A stretch of DNA of 64,000 nt from Salminus brasiliensis (GCF_030463535.1 NC_132880.1:33256342-33320341); one strand, 5' to 3'; numbered from the stretch's first letter, positions 1-10,904 are shown. Made by a program: numbers and translations. The notes: generated by a model from the letters alone, not told the origin.

Positions 1-3000
1 GAAGGAAAGCAGACACTGAGACACTCAGAGAGAATCTGGAGAAGCAGATGGCAGAACAAAAAGAAAAGGGTATCATGACAAAGACAGACTTACAACATCA
101 GAAGGGAACTTTGGAACAGCTGAATGCCGACATATTGATGCAAAGAGAAACTTTGGAAAAGGAAAAGAACGAAATAAGACTCCGGGATTATGAAGTAGAG
201 AACAAACTGAAGAAGGTGGAAGAACAATGGAGGGAAATTAAAGTCTTTAGAGATGCTGTTATGATGGAAAAAAATCAGCTTGAAAAGAGACAACAGGAGC
301 TGGATAACGTGGTGGAGCAAATCAGAAAGGACAGAAATGATCTAGAGACCATGAGAAATGAAATTGAAGAAAAAAGACAGCAGCTCAAAGAAACCATTCA
401 GGAAAGTGAAAAACAAAAAATACAAAAACAGACCATTAAGAATATTGGGGAAGACATGGAGGAGACAGTGAAAGAGAGGAAAGGGGCAGCTGAAATTGCC
501 TTACAGTTTGCAAAAGAAAGAGAAGAGCTTGAGAGCATCACCACAGAAGTACAGAAGAAAAATAAGGACCTAGAGGAAGTTAATGCTGAAATACAAAGAT
601 TCCAACATGACATAATAATCAAGAAAAACCTGTATGAAAAAGAGATGAGTACAATGCAACACAAAAAAGCTGACTTACAGAGGGAATTGGAAGAATTAGA
701 TGCCAAGGTGAAGCAACTGAGGAAAGAGACAGAGACAACAATTCTAGACAAACAAAAGGAGATGTTTAAACAAGCTGAGCAACTGCTCGGAAGTGAAACT
801 GAGGCACTGGAAAGAGATACAGGACTAGAATTGAGAAAACAAGAACTAGCTCTATATCAAACTGAACTCTATAAACAAAGGGATGAACTGCTAGACTTGA
901 AGAGCATGGTCACAAAAGAAAGGAATGAGCTTGAAGCAAGGCAGCTTGAGCTAAATCAGCAGCAGCAAGAGGTGAATGATACAATTGAAGCCATAAGGAG
1001 GGAGAGAAATATAATTAAACAAGAGAGGTCTGAATTTGATGAAGAGAAAAATACATTTAAGAGAAGCATGCAAATAAAGAAAGAGGAGCTTGAAGAGCTA
1101 AAAAATCTTATTCAGAAGGACATGGAGGAAATTGAAGACTGTAAAGAGCGCCTGAAGAACGAGAAGAGTCATATTGAACATGACAGAGCTGATCTAGACA
1201 GACAAAGGGAGCTAGTAGAACTTGCCCAACAAAAAATACACCATGAGAGAACTTTACTACAACAGGAAAAAACACTGATGCAGAAAGAGACAGGACGAGA
1301 TAGGGAGAACATCACAAAGAAGACACAAGGTGAATTGGATGAGATGGAATTCCGACTTGAAGAGCTTAAAAAGGAGATGGACAACATCACCGAGCAGACA
1401 AACAGGAAGCAAAGAGAGCTGAGAATGCTTAATGAGGAAATACATAAAAAGAAACGAGTCCTAGAACATTACCAAGAAATATTTCAAGTACGTGAGCAGG
1501 CTGGAGAAAAAGAGACTCACTCGCTGCCTGAGGAGAGTCTCAGTATTTCAAAGGAAAATGTTGAGAAACTGAAAGAGCAGGAACATCCTGAAGACAAACA
1601 AAGGCTAAGACTAGACCATGTACAAGATGCTCAAACACAAACATATGAGCAGGACTTGGAGGAATGCTATGGCAGTGAAAAAATTAAAATAGAGCAAGAC
1701 ATAGTAATGGCAAGGGAACAAGAAACCTCAGGTCATTTCACTGTGATGGAAGAAACATATGATCCGAACCAATATGAGGACAAAGTTCTTCCTCAGGAGG
1801 ACGGAAAAGAAATTCTAAGGAAGTCACTGAGGTCAGAAACGGCAGAGCTACAGCAAATGAAGACAACTGCGCTGAATAAGAGGGATGAACTGCCACAGGC
1901 AAAGGCTGGGACTCGAGTGATGGCTAAGAATCTGGAAATGATCCTGGAAGAAACTAAGAGGGAGAAAGAGCGGGATAAGGGTTTGCTGCTCCAGCTCATG
2001 GAAGAGAATGAGGAATTAATTTATGCCATGGCAGAGAAAGATAAAGAAGTGGAGAGACTCCGTAACACATTCCAGAAAATGAAAGAGGAACTGGATATGA
2101 CAATGAGAGCGATGGAGGAAGAGAAGGAGAATCTAGAGGTGCACAAGGACTTGTTAAAGAGAGAAAGAAATGAACTAGAACAAATGAGAGCTGAAGTACT
2201 GGAGAAGGTGTCAAGAAGCAAAAGAGAAACAGATGAAATGGGAAAACTGGAATCCACCAAAGGTGTTCCAGGGAGGAAAATGACAGATGAAAAAGGGCTG
2301 CCACCATTTGAGACAGAGAAGGACAAAACAAAGAAAATGGAAAGGGCTGATGCTCAGACACAGACTTTTGCAGTAGAACCAAGGCAACTGGAACTTTCTC
2401 ATGACATTACAGAGCCCATTGGAGAGGTAGAAAAACTTAACCTCATAAGATCTGACCTGAAGAGACAAATAGTTGAACTTGAGAACACCAGAAAAGATCT
2501 AAAAACAAGTGAACTAAAACTTGAAAACATAAAAGCCAAGTTTGTGGAAATAAAGTATGAATGTGGAATTGCTGAAGCAAAAAAGAAAGAGATCATGGAG
2601 GATATTCAAATAAAAAGTTACGATCTGGAGCAGATTGGTGCAGAAAGCCAAAAACAGAGAGAAGAAATGAAACATTTAACACAACTGTTTCAAAGCAGAA
2701 AACATGAACTGCAGCAAATTGAAGGAGATATACAAGTACAAAGGGAATGGATGAGAATAGAGTTAACTAAAGTGAAATCACAGATACAGGACAAAGAAGA
2801 CAGAGAAGATGAGTTAACATATGAGAAGAAGACAAAGGATGCTTGCTTACAGTGTATAATAGAAAAAGAAATGGAAGACCATCCCACTATTACTATCACA
2901 GAACGTGCTAGTGATTCTGAAGTCATCGAGAAAAAGACATGCATGACTCAGACTTGTGATGAAGACTTTTCAAATATTTCAGATGAGATACCTGACAGAG

Positions 3001-3674
3001 ACCGTCTGATCTACAAAAAGGAGATAGAGGAAATGACTAGAACAATAAAACATATGAAAGGAGAACTAGAGAAGAGATTACAAGACATTCAAAGGAAGGA
3101 ACTGGAGAGAGCTGGAATCCAGAAAGAGAAAATCGAGCTGGAGCTAAAGAAGGCTGAAATGGAAATGTTTAATGAAGCTCTTCGTCAAGAGAGCGAGACA
3201 GACAAGCAGAGAATCCTGGAGAGGGAGAAAGAAATCATTCTGTTAAAGGAATGCATGCTGATCGAGATTCAGCAATTAAAGAGCAAGAGGACAGACCCAA
3301 GCACAAAAATGTACTTGCAGAGACTGGAGCAACTCATCAGTGAAACAGCTATAAAGATGGATAGATATAGGCGGATGGCAGACAAAGCTGTGCAAACAGT
3401 GACACGAGAGTGGACAGGAGAAGAGAAAAGAGGCACTAATCAGCAGGTGGGGGTTGTCAGGGTGCAGGAGTGGGCTGGACGGGAGGAAGCTGCCACCTCT
3501 ACTCTTTATGATCTGGTTGAAGTGAAGGAGGAGGAGGAAGTAAGAACAGAGATACTGAGGGGGGCACTGGCTGTGGACATGTCACGAAGAAGGCGGTTGC
3601 TGCGGTGGATCAGAAGATGCTGCTGCTGCTGCTGTCCAACAAAATCTGAAGAAGAGGAGCAGGATATTCTGTGA
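1..3674 (+). CDS. Large coiled-coil protein, 5'-partial (3' exon)
   Basis: I do not recognise an orthologue. The frame is open from base 3 with no stop before the first in-window ATG at 48, so the coding region very likely starts upstream; 1208 codons follow that ATG to the TGA at 3672-3674. The protein is almost entirely Glu/Lys/Arg/Gln/Leu-rich with heptad-like hydrophobic spacing. Counting from that ATG, I see coiled-coil blocks at about residues 1-480, 590-720, 805-915 and 990-1105. The linkers between them are richer in Pro, Ser, Thr and Asp. TQT motifs lie at residues 530-532, 771-773 and 967-969, with a related VQT at 1115-1117. The C-terminus is basic (RRRRLLRWIRR), then six cysteines, then an acidic tail. 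A cytoskeletal, centrosomal or Golgi-tether-like scaffold is plausible, but function is unknown. The long exon without introns fits a terminal coiled-coil exon. Labels such as trichohyalin-like or golgin-like would rest on composition only. Confidence 0.85.
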   Translation, partial: RKADTETLRENLEKQMAEQKEKGIMTKTDLQHQKGTLEQLNADILMQRETLEKEKNEIRLRDYEVENKLKKVEEQWREIKVFRDAVMMEKNQLEKRQQELDNVVEQIRKDRNDLETMRNEIEEKRQQLKETIQESEKQKIQKQTIKNIGEDMEETVKERKGAAEIALQFAKEREELESITTEVQKKNKDLEEVNAEIQRFQHDIIIKKNLYEKEMSTMQHKKADLQRELEELDAKVKQLRKETETTILDKQKEMFKQAEQLLGSETEALERDTGLELRKQELALYQTELYKQRDELLDLKSMVTKERNELEARQLELNQQQQEVNDTIEAIRRERNIIKQERSEFDEEKNTFKRSMQIKKEELEELKNLIQKDMEEIEDCKERLKNEKSHIEHDRADLDRQRELVELAQQKIHHERTLLQQEKTLMQKETGRDRENITKKTQGELDEMEFRLEELKKEMDNITEQTNRKQRELRMLNEEIHKKKRVLEHYQEIFQVREQAGEKETHSLPEESLSISKENVEKLKEQEHPEDKQRLRLDHVQDAQTQTYEQDLEECYGSEKIKIEQDIVMAREQETSGHFTVMEETYDPNQYEDKVLPQEDGKEILRKSLRSETAELQQMKTTALNKRDELPQAKAGTRVMAKNLEMILEETKREKERDKGLLLQLMEENEELIYAMAEKDKEVERLRNTFQKMKEELDMTMRAMEEEKENLEVHKDLLKRERNELEQMRAEVLEKVSRSKRETDEMGKLESTKGVPGRKMTDEKGLPPFETEKDKTKKMERADAQTQTFAVEPRQLELSHDITEPIGEVEKLNLIRSDLKRQIVELENTRKDLKTSELKLENIKAKFVEIKYECGIAEAKKKEIMEDIQIKSYDLEQIGAESQKQREEMKHLTQLFQSRKHELQQIEGDIQVQREWMRIELTKVKSQIQDKEDREDELTYEKKTKDACLQCIIEKEMEDHPTITITERASDSEVIEKKTCMTQTCDEDFSNISDEIPDRDRLIYKKEIEEMTRTIKHMKGELEKRLQDIQRKELERAGIQKEKIELELKKAEMEMFNEALRQESETDKQRILEREKEIILLKECMLIEIQQLKSKRTDPSTKMYLQRLEQLISETAIKMDRYRRMADKAVQTVTREWTGEEKRGTNQQVGVVRVQEWAGREEAATSTLYDLVEVKEEEEVRTEILRGALAVDMSRRRRLLRWIRRCCCCCCPTKSEEEEQDIL

Positions 3675-3940
3675 TCATCAGGCCAAGCAAGAGCAGTGAA
3701 ACTTTAGAAACTTAAAGGGTTTATATTTACCTTTTGATATGCTTGTTTCATCATGTTTATGCTTCATAACTTGTTAGAAGAAATCATTGTTTATATATAT
3801 ATATATATATATGCTCTTCTTTTGTTTCAGCTTTTTATGTTGTAAGAACATTTTATGACTTGGAGCACTTTTATTTTGAAAGCAAATCTTAATTACATTA
3901 AGAATGTTAATAATAAAGAAAAGAAAATAGAGAAGTAGAG
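3675..3940 (+). other. Probable 3' UTR of the coiled-coil gene
   Basis: AT-rich non-coding sequence directly after the stop codon, containing a (TA)10 tract at 3792-3812 and ending shortly after the first AATAAA. The transcript could instead run on to the second poly(A) signal near 4988; the sequence alone does not decide. Confidence 0.5.
3912..3917 (+). terminator. Candidate poly(A) signal AATAAA
   Basis: A canonical AATAAA hexamer 238 bases after the stop codon. The downstream sequence is A-rich and lacks a clear GU-rich element, so its use is uncertain. Confidence 0.4.
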
Positions 3941-4884
3941 CACTTAAATCCATGGCGCTATAGCACTTAAATCCATGTCTGTTCAGAGATCATGCTAATT
4001 CACAGACAAATTAATGTTAAATTTAAAAATTGTGAGAGCATTTTGTTTGGAAAAATGTATTTAAATAAGTAGTAATCATTTACATATACTACAGTAGCTA
4101 CTATCCCACATCCCACACTTTCTTTTCTATCAATTGTTTGTGTCTTAACAATAATTCATACATATCTTTCCCCAGCATTATTTCTATAAGCCACTCACAC
4201 ATGTGCTTTATTTTTGGTTGATCTTAACCCTGACAAAATGTCATTTTTACCATTGGAATTTCATTTAATTTACAGGTGCATGTACAATGTGCATATCCCC
4301 GACCCAGGTGGGACATTCAGTAAAATGGGATTAAGGCTCCCCAAAAACCCATTTGGCCATTTTCTCATTTTGTATTAATTCTAATTTGGACAGAAAGATT
4401 TCTCTCCCATGTTGCCTTAGACAAAGCAACCAGCAGTACCCTTGGTTATACTACAGTAACAAGCATTTAGCATACTCAAAGTGTGTGCAGGTGTTTGAAG
4501 ACTCTGCATGACCGGTACTCTAAAAGTGGTGGTAGGCTGCATAATCATCGGAGGAGGAGTATGCTAACCTTCACCAGTCCAAACTGCTATTGTCTGGCAA
4601 AGAGGGGAAGATCCTTTCACTGTAATGAAATTTAACTTTAAAAAATTCAACAAAAATGTCCTTTGGGGCTGGAAGCCAACATCCAAAGACTCCAAAGGCA
4701 AATAAACAGTCCTGAGAACATCACAAATCTCCAAAAGCATGCTATGTAAACCATCAGGTCTGAGTGTAAACGGATAATGCAACTATACTTTTCTCCAGAA
4801 AATCAAAGTAACACTGGGGTAAGGATGTTGTTCTGTTGTTGCATGTGGTGGTGATTAATACCTTTAAATAAAAATGCACTGTTT

Positions 4885-4920
<36 letters not shown>

Positions 4921-5840
4921 ATTTTTTTTTTTTTTAGATTTTATGAACATGTCAATAATGTAACCTATTTCTTTTTACAGACATCTGAATAAATATGATT
5001 TTAAATCCACACTTCACTTGTCTCTGCTCGTTGCTTTTGAAAGAAAGTACTAGATTAATTATTTAAATTATTCCTGAAAGCACCAGCAGTTAAGTTTTCA
5101 ATTCAAAATTTATTCACTCAGTTTTCAATACAGAAAATGGAAAGAAGTTGACCATCACGTCAAAAGTTTACACTGTTTGCCTGAATAGTCTTTTCCACAA
5201 AACATCATAGGGATTATATGCATATTATGCATATTATGCATACATATTTAAGACAGAATTGTTATTAAACTAGACTGCACACACTATCCTCAGTAGATCA
5301 CAGTTAACACATCACCCATATCCAAAATCTCCATTAGTTATTTTTTTACTGTTCATGAAGAGGATCTGTGTTTTACAGAAGTTACACTGACAATCATGTC
5401 ATGTCCCTAAGAGTTTAAATGTATAGGCTGGATCCTCACAGGACTTTTGAAAGGAATGCTGTAATCTTCCATGTAAACACTAGATGGAAGTATTGAACAG
5501 ATCATCAAATTGGAGTCCAGTGGGTCTCTGTGTCATTCAAGCACTGTACATTTTTGTGTACATGACCAAGTACATAAGAACATGTGTATTGTGTGCTTCA
5601 ATTCGTACTTCAATAGATTCTGCACTAATTTGTTTATTTCTATTTATATTGGCCAGGTTAAAAGTAAACAGTTGCACCTCATTTTCCCCTTTAGGTTTGT
5701 AAATACTATAACAATGAAGAGTAGATTCTCACTTTCCCATTTTCATCAGAGAATTTATTCAAGCCATTAAACCAGTCGTATGACGCTGTGGTCATACTAC
5801 TATTCCACCCCACTATGATGCAAGAGTAAAACCATTGTTT
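3941..5840. other. Non-coding AT-rich stretch
   Basis: No gene recognised. It contains (AT)15 at 4887-4916 followed by a T run, and short repeats of GCATATTAT near 5219-5242. The small ORFs here have no family signature. Confidence 0.5.
4988..4993 (+). terminator. Alternative poly(A) signal AATAAA
   Basis: This AATAAA is followed within about 25-45 bases by a T/TG-rich stretch (CTTGTCTCTGCTCGTTGC), a better-looking cleavage context than 3912. It lies 7 bases after a good acceptor-like sequence (TTTCTTTTTACAG ending at 4980), so a short alternative terminal exon is possible. Confidence 0.35.
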
Positions 5841-5899
5841 ACAAAAAAAAAAAGGGGGGGGTCATCTCATTCAAGGACCTCACTAATGCTTGTCAATGA

Positions 5900-6106
5900 A
5901 TGCAGTTAAGTCCTCACATTAATGCTGAAAATCTAGTAGAAATATTTCAACTACAGCTACAAAGGGAAAGGATGAGAAAAGAGTTAACTAAAGTGAAAAC
6001 ACAGATACAGGACAAAGAAATACTTTCCTTTACAGTACAGGAAAGTTTCTCTACAGTACAGAGTTCTTCCAACAAAAGCAGGAAAAACCCTTTAAACAAA
6101 TCATGA
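5900..6106 (+). pseudogene. Duplicated fragment of the coiled-coil gene
   Basis: The stretch at about 5952-6018 aligns without gaps to 2732-2798 of the large coiled-coil CDS, with about 5 mismatches in 67 bases by hand alignment. Its translation in the same sense reads LQRERMRKELTKVKTQIQDKE, close to the parental VQREWMRIELTKVKSQIQDKE. The flanking sequence is not clearly alignable, and the local ORF has no acceptable start or further coiled coil. This is most simply a remnant of a partial tandem duplication or of a decayed neighbouring paralogue. It could be an exon of a still-active paralogue, but nothing else of such a gene is visible. An A11-G8 homopolymer (5843-5861) lies just upstream. 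Confidence 0.6.
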
Positions 6107-6317
6107 TTTTACAAGAAACAATTAAAGAGAGATAGAAAGATTGATATGACTGGCAAAACAATTTAATCCATTTATTTTTGTTACTAATGAATCCGCTGTA
6201 GCCCTGGAGTCCTTAATGTTACCATGTTACAGAATGACACACAACTTCAAAGTTCCACTGGGCCTGCAATGTTACAAAAAAGTAACTTTCTGGCTTTCCA
6301 TCAGAGAGTAGACAATT

Positions 6318-6640
6318 AAGTTTGATGATCACCTCCCCACCTTATCCCCAACTCTCCAACACAGTAGATGGAGAACCATCATTCCAGAGAACACAGTTCC
6401 ACTCATCCATAGCTCAATGTTGGGGGGCTTTTTAGCCCACACCTGGCATTAGACATGGTGCCAATAGGTTCATGTTCATCTGCTCCAGAGGGTCCTATTC
6501 TATTGGTAGTACTTCTCTACAGACTATACGAGCTGTATGTGTATATACATCTGTGTCAGCAATGGCTGCAACTTAAAGAAGCTGAATGCATTCATTAAAA
6601 GGGGTGTCCACACACATGGACATTTATACCTTTAATGATG
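6318..6640 (+). mobile_element. MITE family copy A (right-hand part)
   Basis: This shares long stretches with the inverted copy at 15020-15230, for example the segments around GGTGCCAATAGGTTCATG and TCCTATTCTATTGGTAGTAC. From memory of fish repeats it is the 3' part of a Tc1/mariner-related non-autonomous element ending in a GGGGTGTCCACA-type terminus, here at about 6600-6612. The left half is missing. Confidence 0.65.
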
Positions 6641-6824
6641 TTTTACTGCTCACAAGACTGCAAACTTTACTGTAAACACAAGATGGCAGCAATGCACAGC
6701 TCATCAGATTATAGGTACAGGAAGCTGTTGGTATACTTGTATACTTCGACAGTGAGCCCCTAGTTCATTTCCTGTTCTAGCACAAGCAGTACTGTACAAT
6801 CTGTGCTGTAATGGTCTTTTACAC

Positions 6825-7395
6825 AGTAACGGTAAGTGATATGGTAAAAATATTATCATGATATTTAAAGATACAATACACAATATTTATGAGTATATTT
6901 TTACATGTTGACAAAATGCACCAGTAGCATCAGATTCTTAAAAACGACTGTTTAAATACTGGTAGCATACCTTTACTTGGGTGTCTATTATAGATGCTTT
7001 ATGGATGCTCACCTGACATTTAGCTAACATTCAACTGTTAACATCTAATAAATGCAACTGAACTCTTAGTTGAATGTAAATTATTGTCTATTGAATGTAA
7101 CCCCATAACCCTAATCTTAACCCTAACCTTAAAAACCATTAAAAATGTAAGGTTACAGGTTAGTGTCAGGTCTAGGATTACAATCAATAGACATTTACAT
7201 TCAGCTTAGAGTTCAGTACAACTTCATCCAATTTAACAGGACTATTAAACACTGAAATGTGCAGTTTGTCAGTGTTTTTTGAGCACTGATAATCTGCAAT
7301 GCTAATAATCCAACATACGTTAAAAAGTATTTTGTGTATCACGCTTTCAAAATCATTTGCAATATGATAAAATATTGTCACATTGCCCACCCCTA
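6825..7395. mobile_element. MITE-like element with inverted ends, holding a foldback
   Basis: The left end (about 6830-6870, GGTAAGTGATATGGTAAAAA) resembles the reverse complement of the right end (about 7360-7395, read as GGGTGGGCAATGTGACAATA). Ends of this kind, GGTGGGCAATATG with AT-rich interiors, belong to abundant fish hAT-like MITEs. No ORF related to a transposase is present. Confidence 0.5.
7056..7222. repeat. Near-palindromic foldback with telomere-like core
   Basis: The left arm around ACTGAACTCTTAGTTGAATG and the reverse complement of the right arm (ACTGAACTCTAAGCTGAATG) match for about 65-70 bases, leaving a short A-rich centre near 7130-7145. The left arm includes CCCTAATCTTAACCCTAACC, resembling degenerate TTAGGG repeats. 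It lies inside the element at 6825-7395, so it may be nested. Confidence 0.6.
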
Positions 7396-9050
7396 GTGAC
7401 ATGGTTATAAATAACATAAATAACAGTTCTGTAGGCCCAGGCTCTGTTACTTTAATGTTTTTATGTTTAAATGCTTTCTGTTTAAATGTGTCTTGTGGTA
7501 CTTTAGGGTCTTGGGTTAACAGCAGTTGTTTTAATGATGCTTTGAGAATACCTGACTGCATCACAACCATTAAAATCCCTCATGCAAGCTGGGAAGGAGT
7601 GAGTGTTATAAACATGGGCTGTTCTATATGGAGCTATACACTCTATGGGCCTCTGAATTGATTTGGGAGCCAATTAGAAGAGTTTAAGATGCAGCATGGT
7701 GGCTTGCCCAAGATGTTAGGTGTGAAGCAGTGACATATGGAGCTGCAGTTCCATAAAGTTGTAGAGGAGGTGGATAGAAGCGTACATAAAACCATGCTTT
7801 CCTTCTCAGTTGACATTCTCCTATTGACAAATATTGCTCTTAACTAATAGAGAAATTTGGTTACAGAACTGAATCTGACATTTGGACCAATCTGCAGTTT
7901 ACTTATGATCTGCTTTGGGTAAGAGGAAGGCTTGTTTGCTTGTTAGCTGAGCATTTATGTCATTGTAACTTGACAATATGACTTCCTCCGAAAATATCTT
8001 GTTAAATTTCACAATCCTTTTTTTGGACATTTCTCTTAGATGCATTCCGATGGACTTTAAAATGTCATTTGTATCCAGATGCCTTTAAAAAGTGGATCTC
8101 CACATTTAAACTGTAATTGCCTCTGTTTAAAACCACAGTTGTGTAACTACCATTAAATATTAATTTGCATTTCCCTTTTTCAAAGCAGTGCAAACAGTTT
8201 ACATGAATTTGTAATTGCAGCCAACTCAAAGGAAAGTGAGAGCACAACCTTTATAACTCATACATATTGATGGGCTCACTGTTGCTGCGTTGGTTTAATT
8301 ATCCATACTGATTAGAAAAAACGGAGGCCAGAGTGTTGGACATACAAGAGGACAAAGCATCTTTTCCTCCTTTGTTGCCACACGCCGAGCGATTCGAGGG
8401 GAAACAAGAAAGATGGTGGGGGGCTACATTAGCAGTTAATATTGGGGTCATTAAAAGTGGAACCGGGCCTATTTCAGAGACAGGCCCTGAGAGCTGTAGA
8501 GCTGTAGGCCTGAAGGGAGTGCCAATCAGGGTTTAATGATTGACTCAGCTGTGTGGAAGAGGCTCATTAGTGAGCTGCACTGAGAGTGCTGCACCCCAGG
8601 GCCTAGCCTCTCTTGTGTAGATTCCCTCCGGCCATGCGTGCCGCATAGGGGGCCCACATCAGCAGGGTTTCTCTACAGGAGGAGGAGTGTGTCTAAATGT
8701 GTGAGTTTATAAAGGATGTTTTGGACAGCTCAGCAGACAACAGTATGCAAACTATGATATTCCGATACAATATGACAACTGAAGGCTTATAATTACAGGA
8801 TGTGGTGATATATATATAGTGAATATATTGGGGCTCTAAACAGTTTTGAAAAGCAACACCAGGAATGAATAAAAATGAATAGAAGCATTTTCCACTTATC
8901 CAAACTCCTAAAAAACTTTGCCTCAACAGCATGTCTCATGTTTCATTAAAGGAGTGTCTGACATATGCTGTGCATCTCAGGAGCTGCCACTACACAAATA
9001 AATTAATCTTCTTTCTCGCTTCTTCCTGGTCTTCCTGGTCAGTTTTGTGT
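7396..9050. other. Intergenic, no gene seen
   Basis: No coding signature. The segment at about 8360-8660 is GC-richer and free of recognisable repeats, and could be conserved non-coding sequence; this is untested. Confidence 0.4.
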
Positions 9051-9135
9051 TAGTTCCAGAGCCTACCCAGAATGGTAGGGCACAAGGTTAGGATATCTCC
9101 TGGTCAGGTCGCCAGTCAATCACAGTACATGCATT
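9050..9135 (+). repeat. Dispersed fish repeat fragment
   Basis: Contains CCTACCCAGAATGGTAGGGC and TCAGGTCGCCAGTCAATCAC, which resemble a very common fish interspersed repeat (the GGACAGGTCGCCAGTC type). Only a short part remains. Confidence 0.45.
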
Positions 9136-10500
9136 CTAATGCAGCTTATTTTGAGTACTCATGTAGCATTAAAATATACTGCTGAAATGTTTATTTATGG
9201 TATACACTGAGGAAGTGGGAAATTGCTAGCTAATTTTTTCTAAAATGTAGCAAATAAAGAATACCATATTTTTTTCCACTAAACACATAAATGTAATTAA
9301 GTATGTACAGGTACAGGTACAGATAACCAGGACCAGTTGCTCTGATACTGTAGGTACTAGCATAGGTAGTCTTGTGTTTATTTATATGGTAAATAATCAT
9401 GGACTATCTGAAAGCTGTGTTTCTGGAACACAATTTACCAATTCACAAACAATATAATTCCAGCGCTTGTGTGTGTTTGGCCATGTCCTGGATCAATACA
9501 AACACAGCTGTGATGTTTAATAGCTTTCTAAACATACTATATCAGCACAATAGATTTGAATGCAGCCTTTGTAATCAGTGTCTATTCAATTTGTCCTCTG
9601 TGGTTTAGAAGCATTATGTTTGGGGCTAAAATGCAAGAATGGAATCGCTAAAACACTGATTCTGCTCAGGGTGAGCTGATTTCATCTGTTTCTGAGGCCT
9701 GGTTTTTGTGCACTCAGTGTGCACATATATACCATTCTAGTCTGAATTTGGCCTGGTTTCATGGGAAATCATTAGCTTCCCAATTCCCCCATTGGGATTT
9801 GTGCAGGAAGAGGTAAACAAAGGGTCTCTCAGTTGTAGGAAAGCTGTCATATTTCTTGCTGGCACATGTGACATGACACTCACTCTTCATCAAATGAAAA
9901 CAAAAGGTCACTCCCTCCATTGCAGAAAGCTGTCACATATCATCCCCTCACACGTCATGTGGAGAAAAACAGCAGTGGCACCATAGACCACCACTGGGCT
10001 GCTCTCACGCTTTGGTGGCTTTATCTGGTTGTTTCTGGTTGTTTTTTTTCTTATTGTGTATTTATTTATTTGTTTAATGTGCTAATCAGAATAAGCTCCT
10101 GACTGCTTGATTTAGTGGTGAACACACTGCTGAGTAATACAGTAATTAATCATGGGGCTGTTGTGTTTCAGCACAAAGAGCCCACTGATTCAGAGCACTT
10201 ATATTGAGTGCTTTTATTACCAGTGCTGTTATTGCACATAAGTGACAAATGTACTAATGTCAGTTTGTGTGCTTACCAGTCATTGTCTGTGATTATAATT
10301 CATTGTGATTTGGTGAAAAAACAAGCAAGGAAAACAATAACAATTATGTAGCCATGAATAAATAGATATTGCATGGTAGCTTTTACACTTGCACACATAA
10401 AATTTAATTGTTAACAATTTAATGTTAATATAAAAAACACAACCCTGGTTGAATGTGTGCTAACTATCATCTTAAAAACATTTAGTCCAAATGCTAGCGT
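9136..10500. other. Intergenic, no gene seen
   Basis: AT-rich sequence with a short GGTACA triplication near 9308-9325. No gene, RNA or element could be supported. Confidence 0.4.
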
Positions 10501-10507
10501 TGCCATA

Positions 10508-10704
10508 TTTTTGTTTTCAAAAAAGAGGACACTGGGGACACATCACCATATGGGTTTCCACCATAGTTAGGATGTTGTGGCTGGGGGGGGTTTCAAGTGG
10601 GCCTGTTGGAGGACTGTGGAAATGTGTATGTGTGAGACTAAAAAAATTACTTCTCAAACCATGCAAGTACAGTATGCTAAGGTACATTAATGCATAAATA
10701 TTTA

Positions 10705-10765
<61 letters not shown>

Positions 10766-10904
10766 CCTTAATAGCTTTAATATAACCAAATCATCTCCTT
10801 TCAGTTCAACTTACAATGAATGCCATCCATGACATTCTACGACAGGGGGATACTACGGTGGATACCAATGTGTCCCTGTTGTCTCCTTTTTGAAAACAAA
10901 AATC
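10508..10904. mobile_element. Non-autonomous DNA element with terminal inverted repeats
   Basis: The left end (TTTTTGTTTTCAAAAAAGAG) and the reverse complement of the right end (TTTTTGTTTTCAAAAAGGAG) match, and the similarity continues inward for about 40-60 bases (GGGGACACAT against GGGACACATT). The interior is non-coding and carries a (TA)28 tract. Confidence 0.65.
10708..10764. repeat. (TA)28 microsatellite
   Basis: An uninterrupted alternating A/T run of 57 bases inside the TIR element. Confidence 0.95.

Noticed and set aside
398..2944. Many minus-strand ORFs opposite the coiled-coil CDS
   Set aside because: Ser/Phe/Leu-rich shadows produced by the purine-rich sense strand.
7100..7130. 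Interstitial telomere
   Set aside because: TAACCCTAA words are few and degenerate, and belong to one arm of a foldback repeat.
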